Shown here piece after piece: positions 9,933 to 17,146 of a stretch of DNA of 64,000 bases. Position numbers and translations under genes: made by a program. The notes below the pieces were generated by a model, which was not told where the DNA came from, did no database searches, and saw nothing but the letters and a program-made list of their open reading frames with translations. Source of the stretch: Thermodesulfobacterium sp. GTDB lineage: Bacteria > Desulfobacterota > Thermodesulfobacteria > Thermodesulfobacteriales > Thermodesulfobacteriaceae. Location: the NCBI GenBank assembly GCA_017656385.1, contig JACDNX010000001.1, positions 161,003 to 225,002 of the forward strand. Reading direction: 5' to 3'. Positions within the stretch are counted from its first letter, which is position 1, and each line of letters opens with the position of its first letter.

Positions 9933-10508
9933 ATGAAGTTGTTAAACTTTGAAAGGTTTAGACAAAAAGCACACAAACTTGTTTTTCCCCTTGAAAAAAG
10001 GGATGTTCTTGATTCTTTGAAGGCAGGTGATTTTGTTTTGATCTCAGGCTGGCTTCTCTGCGGAAGAGATGCCACACACAGAAAACTTGTTTCAGCTATA
10101 AAAGAAGGCTCTTTTTCCTTTGATTTCACCAATCAGGCAATTTACTATGTTGGCCCAACTCCTGCTCCACCGGGAAAAGTAATAGGCTCCTCTGGTCCAA
10201 CAACCTCTGGAAGAATGGATGCCTACATGGAATTTTTCTTGGCTCTTGGACTTTCTGCAACCATAGGAAAGGGCAAACGCTCCCCTGAAGTAAAAAAACT
10301 CCTCAAAGAACACAAAGCAGTTTATCTTGCCACCTTTGGAGGAGCTGGTGCTTTTTTAAATCAGTTTGTAAAGAAGGTGGAAACTATTGCCTTTTCTGAA
10401 CTTGGCCCAGAAGCCTTTTTCAGAATAAAAGTGGAAGACTTCCCGGCAGTGGTTGTAAACTCAATCTACGGTGATGACCTTTACGAAAAAACTTTAAAGC
10501 ATGAATAA
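9933..10508 (+). CDS. Class I fumarate hydratase (or tartrate dehydratase) beta subunit
   Basis: 191 aa from ATG 9933; a TTG at 9900 would extend into the Rrf2 gene. Family features: GRDATHRKL (about 50), YVGPTPAPPGK, GPTTSGRMD, then GKGKR and TFGGAGAFL. The beta chain pairs with a separate [4Fe-4S] alpha chain, which is usually encoded right before it. No alpha subunit occurs anywhere in this window. The oxygen-sensitive enzyme interconverts fumarate and malate. Rrf2 upstream could link its expression to Fe-S status (inference). Confidence 0.85.
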   Translation: MKLLNFERFRQKAHKLVFPLEKRDVLDSLKAGDFVLISGWLLCGRDATHRKLVSAIKEGSFSFDFTNQAIYYVGPTPAPPGKVIGSSGPTTSGRMDAYMEFFLALGLSATIGKGKRSPEVKKLLKEHKAVYLATFGGAGAFLNQFVKKVETIAFSELGPEAFFRIKVEDFPAVVVNSIYGDDLYEKTLKHE

Positions 10509-11238
10509 ATATTCAGGTATCCCTTTTTACCGCACAATCTCTTCAACCCCTCTTAAGGCTTTCAGAGTGGTTTACAAAGAGACAGACCTTTTTGTCCTTG
10601 CAGAAAAGGACTTAACCTCAGAAACCCTTTCTCTTGTGAGAGATATAAGGCTTCCTCTTGAAGCATATATCCTGAAAAATCCCCAATTCTTAAAAAGCTT
10701 AGAGCCTCTGCCAGAAGATAGCAGAGCCCCAGAGATTGTAAAAACTATGCTTAGAGCAGCTTCTATAGCAGGGGTTGGTCCCATGGCAGGTGTTGCAGGA
10801 GCTATTGCAGAAAAGGTGGGAAAAGCCCTTCTTGAAAAGAGGCTCACTTCTCAGGTTGCAGTTGAAAACGGAGGAGACATATTTCTTGCTTTAAAGAAAG
10901 ATGCAAAAGTAGCCCTTTTTGCAGGTGATTCCCCTTTTTCAGGGAAAATTGCACTTGTTATTAAAAGCAAGCTTATGCCCTGTGGGGTGTGTACTTCTTC
11001 TGCAAAAGTGGGTCACAGCCTGAGTCTTGGCACAGCAGATGCAGTAACTGTTGTCCACAAAGACACCGCAACAGCAGATGCCCTTGCCACATCTTTTGGA
11101 AATATGCTAAACACCCCCGATGACTTCAAAAAGGTGGCTACAAAAGCAGAAAAAGTGAGAGACCTTCTTGGTGTTGTTGCTGTGATGAAGGATAAAATTT
11201 TTGTTTTCGGCAAAACACTTAAGATTGAACCGATCTAA
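10501..11238 (+). CDS. UPF0280 family protein (ApbE-related)
   Basis: 245 aa, overlapping the fumarase beta gene by 8 nt, so co-translated. Family features: GVGPMAGVAGAIAE (about 99-112), VENGGDIFL (about 122), then MPCGVCTSS and GTADAVTVVHKDTATADA. UPF0280 proteins share the T-fold of ApbE flavin transferases. No substrate has been shown for most of them, and I do not assign one. Fumarase beta with UPF0280 may be a small conserved unit. Confidence 0.8.
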   Translation: MNKYSGIPFYRTISSTPLKAFRVVYKETDLFVLAEKDLTSETLSLVRDIRLPLEAYILKNPQFLKSLEPLPEDSRAPEIVKTMLRAASIAGVGPMAGVAGAIAEKVGKALLEKRLTSQVAVENGGDIFLALKKDAKVALFAGDSPFSGKIALVIKSKLMPCGVCTSSAKVGHSLSLGTADAVTVVHKDTATADALATSFGNMLNTPDDFKKVATKAEKVRDLLGVVAVMKDKIFVFGKTLKIEPI

Positions 11239-11290
11239 ACTTAGAAAAATAAGCGAAAATACGAAAAAAAGAAAGAATTCAGCAAAAATA

Positions 11291-11320
11291 TTGACAAAAA
11301 TTAGTAAAAAAAACTTTAAA
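11291..11320 (+). promoter_or_regulatory. First TTGACAAAAA element upstream of the porin
   Basis: TTGACA at 11291-11296, with only a weak -10 (TTTAAA region near 11315) at about 18 nt. First of three TTGACAAAAA copies in 150 nt. Confidence 0.3.
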
Positions 11321-11347
11321 AATGCAAAAATCTGATTAATACAGATA

Positions 11348-11376
11348 TTGACAAAAAGTAAAGAATTTACTATAAA
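11348..11376 (+). promoter_or_regulatory. Porin promoter P2
   Basis: TTGACA 11348-11353, a 17-nt spacer, then TATAAA 11371-11376. Good sigma-70-type match on the porin strand, about 120 nt upstream of the ATG. Confidence 0.55.
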
Positions 11377-11430
11377 TTTCTAAACAATTAGAAAATATGT
11401 GGGAATTAAAATATTTTGCCAAATTAGGTC

Positions 11431-11458
11431 TTGACAAAAAAAACAAGATGAATACAAT
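11431..11458 (+). promoter_or_regulatory. Porin promoter P1 (proximal)
   Basis: TTGACA 11431-11436, a 16-nt spacer, then TACAAT 11453-11458. The start would fall near 11465, leaving a short leader that contains the strong ribosome site AAGGAGGTG (11482-11490) before ATG 11495. Confidence 0.6.
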
Positions 11459-11494
11459 TTCAGATTAAAAAGAAAAAAATAAAGGAGGTGTAGT

Positions 11495-12835
11495 ATGAAG
11501 GTAAGCAAATGGAAGGTTTTAGGTATTGCAGGGGCTTTGGTTTTAGGCTATGCAGTAGCAAGTGATGCAGCTCAGATTAAGGTTGATGATGACACCTTTG
11601 CAGACCTCGGCTTCTGGATGAAGGTAAGGTATAACAACTTTGATGACAGAGCTGATAGCTCCGGTAATGGTTTGAAGACTCCTGATTACAGCAGGAATGT
11701 GTTTGATGTGGTTGATGCGAGGTTCAACATTGAGGGTCAGATTAACAACATTGTTCAATTCTATGGTGAAGTTGTAACAAGTGGTGCTTATTCAAGCGGT
11801 GTGTATGATGCTGTAGGACTTTCCCGTGGTACCAATGCAAAGCTTTCTGAAGGTGGTATCAATTTGGTGTTTTTACCCGAGCTTCAGTTAAGACTTGGAA
11901 AGATTCGTATCCCATTCACCAGAGATCAGCAGGAAGCCCGTTATTCCTACATCGTCCAGACAGACTGGCTTTATGACCCACAAGGTCTTTTTACTTACTG
12001 GAAGAAGGGACTTTTAAGACTTATGGATGGTGGAGCAGTTCTTCACGGAGAGCTTGCAAAGGGAATGCTTAGATACGATGTCGGTGTATTCAATCAGGCT
12101 TCAGATGATGAGCCATTAAACAGCGTTGCCTGGGCAGCAAGAGTAGAGTTCACACCAACCATGCTCGGCTTTAATCCTGAAACCAAGACATCGGGAAGGG
12201 GATGGTTGCACGACACCTATCTCGGTAAAAAAGGAGACATTTTAAGCATTGGTTTAGGATATTTTACTCAGGATGTATATGCAGCTTATCAGGGCCAAGT
12301 TACCTCCGGATCCGGATCAAAATCATTTGATGCTTTAACAGGTTATTTTACAGGAGGAGCATTGCTTCCATATGATGTCAGTGGTACTCCTGCCTCAAAT
12401 CCTAAAGAGTTGGATGTTGATGCCTGGACCATTGACGCCTTTCTTGAGAAGAGGTTCGGCTGTGCGGTTCTCAACCTTGAGGCGGCCTATGTGAACTGGG
12501 ACGACAGCCATTTAGGTACTAATAACAAAAAAGAAGATTCCTACTACTGGTATGCTAAGGGACAGATTCTTTACGATCAGGTTGTAGGAATTGGAAAACC
12601 CGCTCTTTATGTGAAGTATGACTATATTGAAGCAGATAATATGTATAGCAACGACGACTTTGAGATGACCCGCTGGGGTCTCGGTGTGAACTACTACATT
12701 GCCGGAAACGCCGCCCGTCTGGTTGTTGGAATGGATAGTGTCTCCTACGACGACGGAGCGGACGATATTCTGGATGAAACCCATCTTGAAGATAACATTA
12801 CTGATTGGTTTGTCCAGGCTCAGATCATGTTCTAA
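11495..12835 (+). CDS. Outer-membrane porin (phosphate-selective porin O/P-like beta barrel)
   Basis: 446 aa. The signal peptide (about 1-25) has a KxSKWK start, a hydrophobic core and cleavage after a SDAA-like site. The mature part is rich in alternating aromatic/polar strands and Asp/Gly/Tyr turns, and ends with a C-terminal Phe (QIMF), the barrel-assembly signal. The pattern LPELQLRLGKIRIPFTRDQQ resembles phosphate-selective/OprP-like porins of anaerobic thermophiles. G+C is higher than in its neighbours, with a strong Shine-Dalgarno, three promoter-like elements and a strong terminator. Together these suggest a very highly expressed gene. Substrate unknown. Confidence 0.8.
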   Translation: MKVSKWKVLGIAGALVLGYAVASDAAQIKVDDDTFADLGFWMKVRYNNFDDRADSSGNGLKTPDYSRNVFDVVDARFNIEGQINNIVQFYGEVVTSGAYSSGVYDAVGLSRGTNAKLSEGGINLVFLPELQLRLGKIRIPFTRDQQEARYSYIVQTDWLYDPQGLFTYWKKGLLRLMDGGAVLHGELAKGMLRYDVGVFNQASDDEPLNSVAWAARVEFTPTMLGFNPETKTSGRGWLHDTYLGKKGDILSIGLGYFTQDVYAAYQGQVTSGSGSKSFDALTGYFTGGALLPYDVSGTPASNPKELDVDAWTIDAFLEKRFGCAVLNLEAAYVNWDDSHLGTNNKKEDSYYWYAKGQILYDQVVGIGKPALYVKYDYIEADNMYSNDDFEMTRWGLGVNYYIAGNAARLVVGMDSVSYDDGADDILDETHLEDNITDWFVQAQIMF

Positions 12836-12862
12836 ATCCCACTCCTAACCCAAAAAGGAGCC

Positions 12863-12901
12863 AAAAAAGGGGCTGGGCACCCCACCCAGCCCCTTTTTTT
12901 T
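12863..12901 (+). terminator. Strong intrinsic terminator of the porin gene
   Basis: Stem GGGGCTGGG (12869-12877), 7-nt loop, CCCAGCCCC (12885-12893), flanked by A6 on the left and at least T8 on the right. It begins 28 nt after the porin stop. The strongest terminator in the window. Confidence 0.92.
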
Positions 12902-12913
12902 ATTCCCCACCCC

Positions 12914-12934
12914 CTACCACTTCGGAAGTGGCAG
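12914..12934 (-). repeat. REP-like palindrome copy 1 (inverted orientation)
   Basis: 21 nt, arms CTACCACTTC / GAAGTGGCAG around one central G. It is the reverse-orientation version of copies 2 and 3, with one mismatch in an arm (C for T). It follows the porin terminator and is paired head-to-head with copy 2, 4 nt away. Confidence 0.85.
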
Positions 12935-12938
12935 ATTT

Positions 12939-12959
12939 CTACCACTTCCGAAGTGGTAG
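12939..12959 (+). repeat. REP-like palindrome copy 2
   Basis: Arms CTACCACTTC and GAAGTGGTAG, perfect inverted repeat around a central C. Identical to copy 3. The ends carry GTAG/GTGG tetranucleotides like those next to REP elements recognised by RAYT proteins. Confidence 0.88.
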
Positions 12960-12996
12960 GGATAAACAAAAAAGGGTGGTAAGGGAGGTAAAAGAG

Positions 12997-13644
12997 ATGG
13001 AAGAAACCAGAGAAACCAGAATTTACCATGTATTAACCAAAAGCATCGCTGGATTTAAAGTATTTTTAAATGAAAAAGATTACCAAAGAATGTTAGACCT
13101 TCTAAAATATTATCAATACAATCCCAAAGTGAAATTTTCTTACTACATAACCTTACTAAATCAAAAAAGCAAACTTTACTATGACCAGCTGAAAGATAAA
13201 AATCCCTTTGTTGAAATTATTGCCTACTGCCTTATGCCCACCCACATTCATTTAGCCCTGTATGAGGTATTAGAAGGAGGGATTTCTGAATACATGAGAA
13301 GGGTTTTAGACGGATATACAAGATATTTTAATAAAAAAATCAACAGAAAAGGACCTCTATGGGAGGGTAAGTTTAAAAGAATAGGAGTTACTTCAGATGA
13401 ACAGCTACTACATTTAACTAGATATATCCATCTCAATCCTACTACCGCAGGACTTGTTGAAAAACCAGAAGAATGGATCTATTCATCCTATAGGGAGTAT
13501 ATAGGACTTGAGAAAGAAAAAATATGCTCAAAGGAAAACTTTTTTGATTTTTCAGAAAAAGAATACAAAAAATTTGTAGAAGACAGAATAGATTACCAGA
13601 AATCCCTTGCCCGTATAAAAAGTATTATTTTAGAACCAATCTAA
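12997..13644 (+). CDS. REP-associated tyrosine transposase (RAYT, IS200/Y1 family)
   Basis: Single-strand DNA HUH nuclease, usually single-copy and resident rather than a self-mobile IS. 215 aa from ATG 12997, with GGGAGGT 7 nt upstream. The upstream in-frame codons run through the terminator and repeats and are not coding. The HUH motif is MPTHIHLAL (about 81-89). The candidate catalytic Tyr lies in DGYTRYFNKK (about 105-114). The RAYT tail pattern follows: GPLWEGKFKRI, RYIHLNPTTAGLVE, WIYSSYREYIG. It is flanked on both sides by the 21-nt palindromes. It may keep the REP sequences mobile within the genome. Confidence 0.92.
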   Translation: MEETRETRIYHVLTKSIAGFKVFLNEKDYQRMLDLLKYYQYNPKVKFSYYITLLNQKSKLYYDQLKDKNPFVEIIAYCLMPTHIHLALYEVLEGGISEYMRRVLDGYTRYFNKKINRKGPLWEGKFKRIGVTSDEQLLHLTRYIHLNPTTAGLVEKPEEWIYSSYREYIGLEKEKICSKENFFDFSEKEYKKFVEDRIDYQKSLARIKSIILEPI

Positions 13645-13647
13645 ATT

Positions 13648-13668
13648 CTACCACTTCCGAAGTGGTAG
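13648..13668 (+). repeat. REP-like palindrome copy 3
   Basis: Identical to copy 2 (21 nt, 10-bp arms, central C), 3 nt after the RAYT stop. With copies 1 and 2 it brackets the RAYT gene. No further copy was seen elsewhere in the window. Confidence 0.88.
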
Positions 13669-13709
13669 ATGGTGTGGTAAAATTTAGAAAATAAGGTAAA
13701 ATATTTCTT

Positions 13710-15092
13710 ATGTCAAAAAAACCCTGGAGTGGTAGATTTCAGGAAAACATAGACAAGTTCTTTGAAGACTTCAGCGAATCAGTTTCCTTTGATCACAAAC
13801 TTGCTCCCTACGAAATAAAAGCAAGTCTTGTCTATGCAGAAGCTTTAAAAGAAGCAGGTATATTAACAGATAAAGAATTCAATCTTATTAAAAAAGGTTT
13901 AAAGGAGATAGAAAAGGAGATAAAAAGTGGAAAGTTCATTTTTAGCAAGGAATACGAAGATGTTCACATGAACATTGAAAAGGCACTCTACGAGAAAATA
14001 GGAGAAACAGCCTATAAACTTCATACAGGGAGAAGCAGAAATGAACAAGTAGTCACAGATCTGAGACTTTACTTAATGGATGAATGCAAAGAGCTAAAAA
14101 AACTTATTAAATCCTTTATGAAAGCTATCATTTCCAAAGCAGAAGAATATTACGGAGTGGTAATTCCTGGATTTACCCATCTTCAACATGCTCAGCCGGT
14201 TTTGTTCTCTCACTGGATAATGGCTTATTACGAAATGATAAGATTTCATCTTGAAAGACTCAGGGACTATGAAAAAAGACTTAAAATTTCACCTCTTGGA
14301 AGCTCAGCTTTTGCAGGCTGTGGATTCAATATTGATAGAAAAAAAATAGCCAAAAAGCTCGGCTTTAAAGACCTAACTAAAAACAGCGTTTTTGCAGTAA
14401 GCTCAAGAGATTTCGTTATTGAGCTTCTCTTCATTTTAACTCTTATAATGCTTGATCTTTCAAGGCTTGCAGAAGAGCTTATTATCTGGATGACCCAGGA
14501 GTTTGGCTTTATAGACCTTCCTGACAGATTTTGCACAGGAAGTTCCATAATGCCTCAGAAGAAAAATCCAGATTCCGCAGAGCTGGTAAGAGGAAAAGTT
14601 GCCTCAGTTGCTGGCAACCTTTTTCAACTTATACTTCTAATAAAAAATTTACCCCTCAGCTATAATAGAGACCTGCAGGAAGATAAGCCTCCTGTCTTTG
14701 AAGCTCTGGAGAATACTAAAAAATCAATAAAGATGATGGCGCTTCTAATAGAAGGTTTAAAGCTTAATAAAAAAAACATAGAACCTCATTTAAAAAAAGG
14801 GTATCTCCTTGCCACAGAACTTGCAGATTACCTTGTTACTAAAGGAATACCTTTCAGAAAGGCTCATCACATTACAGGCGAAATCGTTGTTTACGCAGAA
14901 AAAAAAGGAAAAACACTTGAGGAACTAAAATTAGAAGAATTCAAAAAATTTTCCGAGGTGATTGAAAAGGATATATACCAGTGGTTAACTATAGAAAATT
15001 TTTTTAAAAGAAGAGAAATTCTTGGAGGAACAGGTTACAACAGCGTAAAAAAAAGACTTGAAGAAGCCAAAAAGGAGATAGAAAGACTTTAG
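13710..15092 (+). CDS. argH: Argininosuccinate lyase
   Basis: Last step of arginine synthesis: argininosuccinate to arginine + fumarate. 460 aa, full length. N-terminal KPWSGRFQ, HTGRSRNEQ (about 107), TH-LQHAQP (about 156-162) and the superfamily signature GSSIMPQKKNPD (about 277-288). The ATG comes right after a short leader containing two GGTAAAAT repeats (13676-13683, 13695-13702), which may be -10-like. Probably first gene of the run to nadB. Confidence 0.95.
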   Translation: MSKKPWSGRFQENIDKFFEDFSESVSFDHKLAPYEIKASLVYAEALKEAGILTDKEFNLIKKGLKEIEKEIKSGKFIFSKEYEDVHMNIEKALYEKIGETAYKLHTGRSRNEQVVTDLRLYLMDECKELKKLIKSFMKAIISKAEEYYGVVIPGFTHLQHAQPVLFSHWIMAYYEMIRFHLERLRDYEKRLKISPLGSSAFAGCGFNIDRKKIAKKLGFKDLTKNSVFAVSSRDFVIELLFILTLIMLDLSRLAEELIIWMTQEFGFIDLPDRFCTGSSIMPQKKNPDSAELVRGKVASVAGNLFQLILLIKNLPLSYNRDLQEDKPPVFEALENTKKSIKMMALLIEGLKLNKKNIEPHLKKGYLLATELADYLVTKGIPFRKAHHITGEIVVYAEKKGKTLEELKLEEFKKFSEVIEKDIYQWLTIENFFKRREILGGTGYNSVKKRLEEAKKEIERL

Positions 15093-15100
15093 ACTTTGTT

Positions 15101-16033
15101 ATGGAAGATAAAAAAAAGATAATTCCTCATATACTTATTTGTTATGATGGAAGCCCTGCAAGTTACAAAATTTTATCCTATCTAAAAGAGCTTTTTAAGG
15201 AGGTCGAACTTGAAATAACCTTTTTAAAAATAGTCTCACACCCTGCCTCTTTTGAACCTGTGCAAACCGATGTTTACAAAAAACTTCAGAAGGAAGCCCT
15301 TGTAGAAAAAGAAGCAAAAGAGATATTTCTTCAAGCAGAAAAACAGCTAAGAGAGGTATCTGAAAGAGTAAAAGAAGATATTCCTGCAAAGACTTACCAT
15401 AAAGTGCTTTTTAAATACGGTGATATTGCAGAAAGTATAATAAACTTTTCTCAGGGAAATAATTTTGACGGGGTTCTTGTTGGTAGAAGGGGTCTTTCTA
15501 AAATATCAACTTTTATACTGGGAGGTGTAACTCATAAACTAATTGTCTCAAGCCCCATTCCTATATGGCTTATAAGAGGAAATAGCTGGAACAAAAAGAT
15601 TTTGGTTTGTCTTGATCTTGCAGAAACAGGCTTAAAACTTGCTGATTATGTAAGTTTTATTTTTGCAAATCATAAGGACGCAGAAATAACTTTTTTTCAT
15701 GTTTTTTATCCTTTTTCAGATCTCAAACACTTTAAAGGAAATGTAGAAGAGCTCATAGAAGTTACAAAAAACAAGGAGTACAGGGAATTTTTTATTAAAA
15801 TAAAAGACACTTTGGTAGAAAACGGAATGCCAGTTGATAGAGTAAACATTCGGTTTAAAAGAAGTTTATTTGGACCAGCAGGTGAAATTATAAGAACTGC
15901 TAAAAAGGAAAGCTATACCACCATAGTGGTGGGAAGAAGGGGAAGAGGCAAAGCAAGGGAGTTTTTCCTTGGTTCCGTTAGTCAGAAAGTGATTTCCTAC
16001 TTCGAGGACAGGACTGTATGGGTGGTAAACTAA
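15101..16033 (+). CDS. Tandem universal stress protein (two UspA domains)
   Basis: 310 aa with two Usp domains, about 6-160 and 168-310. Each has the nucleotide-binding type motif G-R-R-G then G-9x-G-x-V: VGRRGLSK...GGVTHKL near 126-150 and VGRRGRGK...GSVSQKV near 276-300. The first domain has an inserted acidic helix (about 60-95). ATP binding is likely from the motifs. It lies 8 nt after argH and overlaps yacG by 16 nt. Role in stress or energy limitation is inferred from family only. Confidence 0.85.
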   Translation: MEDKKKIIPHILICYDGSPASYKILSYLKELFKEVELEITFLKIVSHPASFEPVQTDVYKKLQKEALVEKEAKEIFLQAEKQLREVSERVKEDIPAKTYHKVLFKYGDIAESIINFSQGNNFDGVLVGRRGLSKISTFILGGVTHKLIVSSPIPIWLIRGNSWNKKILVCLDLAETGLKLADYVSFIFANHKDAEITFFHVFYPFSDLKHFKGNVEELIEVTKNKEYREFFIKIKDTLVENGMPVDRVNIRFKRSLFGPAGEIIRTAKKESYTTIVVGRRGRGKAREFFLGSVSQKVISYFEDRTVWVVN

Positions 16034-16218
16034 AAGTCAGATGTCCCGTATGTAAAAAGAGAGTTTCTTGGGAAAACAATCCTTACAGGCCATTTTGTTC
16101 TAAGGAGTGTAAACTTGCCGATTTTTATCACTGGATTAATGAAGACTACAGAATAAAAATTTCAAGAGAAGACCTGCTTGATGATAAAGAACCTCACTTT
16201 AGAGAAATAGATAAATAG
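16018..16218 (+). CDS. yacG: DNA gyrase inhibitor YacG-like zinc protein
   Basis: 66 aa. Four Cys (9, 12, 27, 31) in CPVC...PFCSKEC form the YacG zinc site, followed by the conserved KLADFYHWI. E. coli YacG binds GyrB and blocks supercoiling. The start overlaps the Usp gene by 16 nt, implying translational coupling. Length matches the family. Confidence 0.85.
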   Translation: MGGKLKVRCPVCKKRVSWENNPYRPFCSKECKLADFYHWINEDYRIKISREDLLDDKEPHFREIDK

Positions 16219-16241
16219 AATAAGTTAAGGGGTTTTGAGAG

Positions 16242-17144
16242 ATGAATTACGATATAGCAATAATTGGAGTTGGTCCTGCTGGAATTCAGGCAGGTATTCA
16301 TGCAAGTAGAAGAAAAAATAAGGTAATTCTTTTTGGTAAAGTTTCTGAAAGTGCTCTCTGGCATGCACACTTGGAAAATTACTTTGGTTTTGAGGAAAAG
16401 GTAAAAGGCAAGGAGCTTCTTTCTGCAGGAATTAAACAGCTTGAAAGAGCAGGGGTTACAATTGTGGAAGAAGACATTGTAAAGATAGAGCCTCTGGAAA
16501 AAGGTTTTAAGCTCATTACAGAAAGAGAAAAAGAGTTCACTGCACTTGCACTTATTCTTGCAATAGGTATAAAAGAGGAAAAAATCTTTTTTAAAAGAGA
16601 AAAAGACTTTATAGGAAAAGGAATCTCTTACTGTGTGGATTGTGATGCCTGGTTTTATAAAGGAAAGAGAGTGGTTGTTATTGGAGATGGTAGTTCAGCT
16701 ATATGGGGAGCAAAGTTTTTAACTCAGTTTGCAACTGAGGTCTTTTTTTATTTTTCTAAAGGAGAGCTTTCTTCTGAGGAAAAAAAGAAACTTGTAGAGA
16801 AAGGTGTAAAAGTTCTTACTCAGAAACCTGTTGAAATAATTGGAGAAACCGAAGTAGAAGGGATTAAGCTTGATGATGGAAGTGTTTTAAAAGTTGACGG
16901 AATTTTTATTGAGCAGGGAGCAAAGGGAACTCTTGAACTCCTTGCACCTCTTGGTGTGGAGCTTGATGCCGAAAATTTCAACTATGTTAAAGTGGATAGA
17001 AAAATGAAAACCAGTGTAGATGGTATTTTTGCCTGTGGAGATATCACAGGACCTCCCCTGCAAGTGGCTAAGGCTGTAGGAGAGGGTTGTATAGCAGGTC
17101 TTTCTGCCTCAGATTATATAAACAAGATAAAAGGGGAGAACTAA
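16242..17144 (+). CDS. Thioredoxin reductase-like FAD/NAD(P) disulfide oxidoreductase
   Basis: 300 aa, low-molecular-weight TrxB architecture. FAD motif GVGPAGIQAG at about 8-17, redox pair Cys131-Val-Asp-Cys134 followed by D, second dinucleotide motif GDGSSAIWGA, and the C-terminal FAD site VDGIFACGDITGPP. The pair CVDC differs from the usual CATC, and the NADP-binding HRR pattern is not seen, so the donor could be NADH or reduced ferredoxin/F420 type (inference). No thioredoxin gene is adjacent. Confidence 0.8.
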   Translation: MNYDIAIIGVGPAGIQAGIHASRRKNKVILFGKVSESALWHAHLENYFGFEEKVKGKELLSAGIKQLERAGVTIVEEDIVKIEPLEKGFKLITEREKEFTALALILAIGIKEEKIFFKREKDFIGKGISYCVDCDAWFYKGKRVVVIGDGSSAIWGAKFLTQFATEVFFYFSKGELSSEEKKKLVEKGVKVLTQKPVEIIGETEVEGIKLDDGSVLKVDGIFIEQGAKGTLELLAPLGVELDAENFNYVKVDRKMKTSVDGIFACGDITGPPLQVAKAVGEGCIAGLSASDYINKIKGEN

Positions 17145-17146
17145 CC

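Noticed and set aside
12805..12996. 64-codon N-terminal extension of the RAYT gene
   Set aside because: It reads through the porin end, the terminator and two palindromes, and a GGGAGGT-preceded ATG at 12997 gives the family start.
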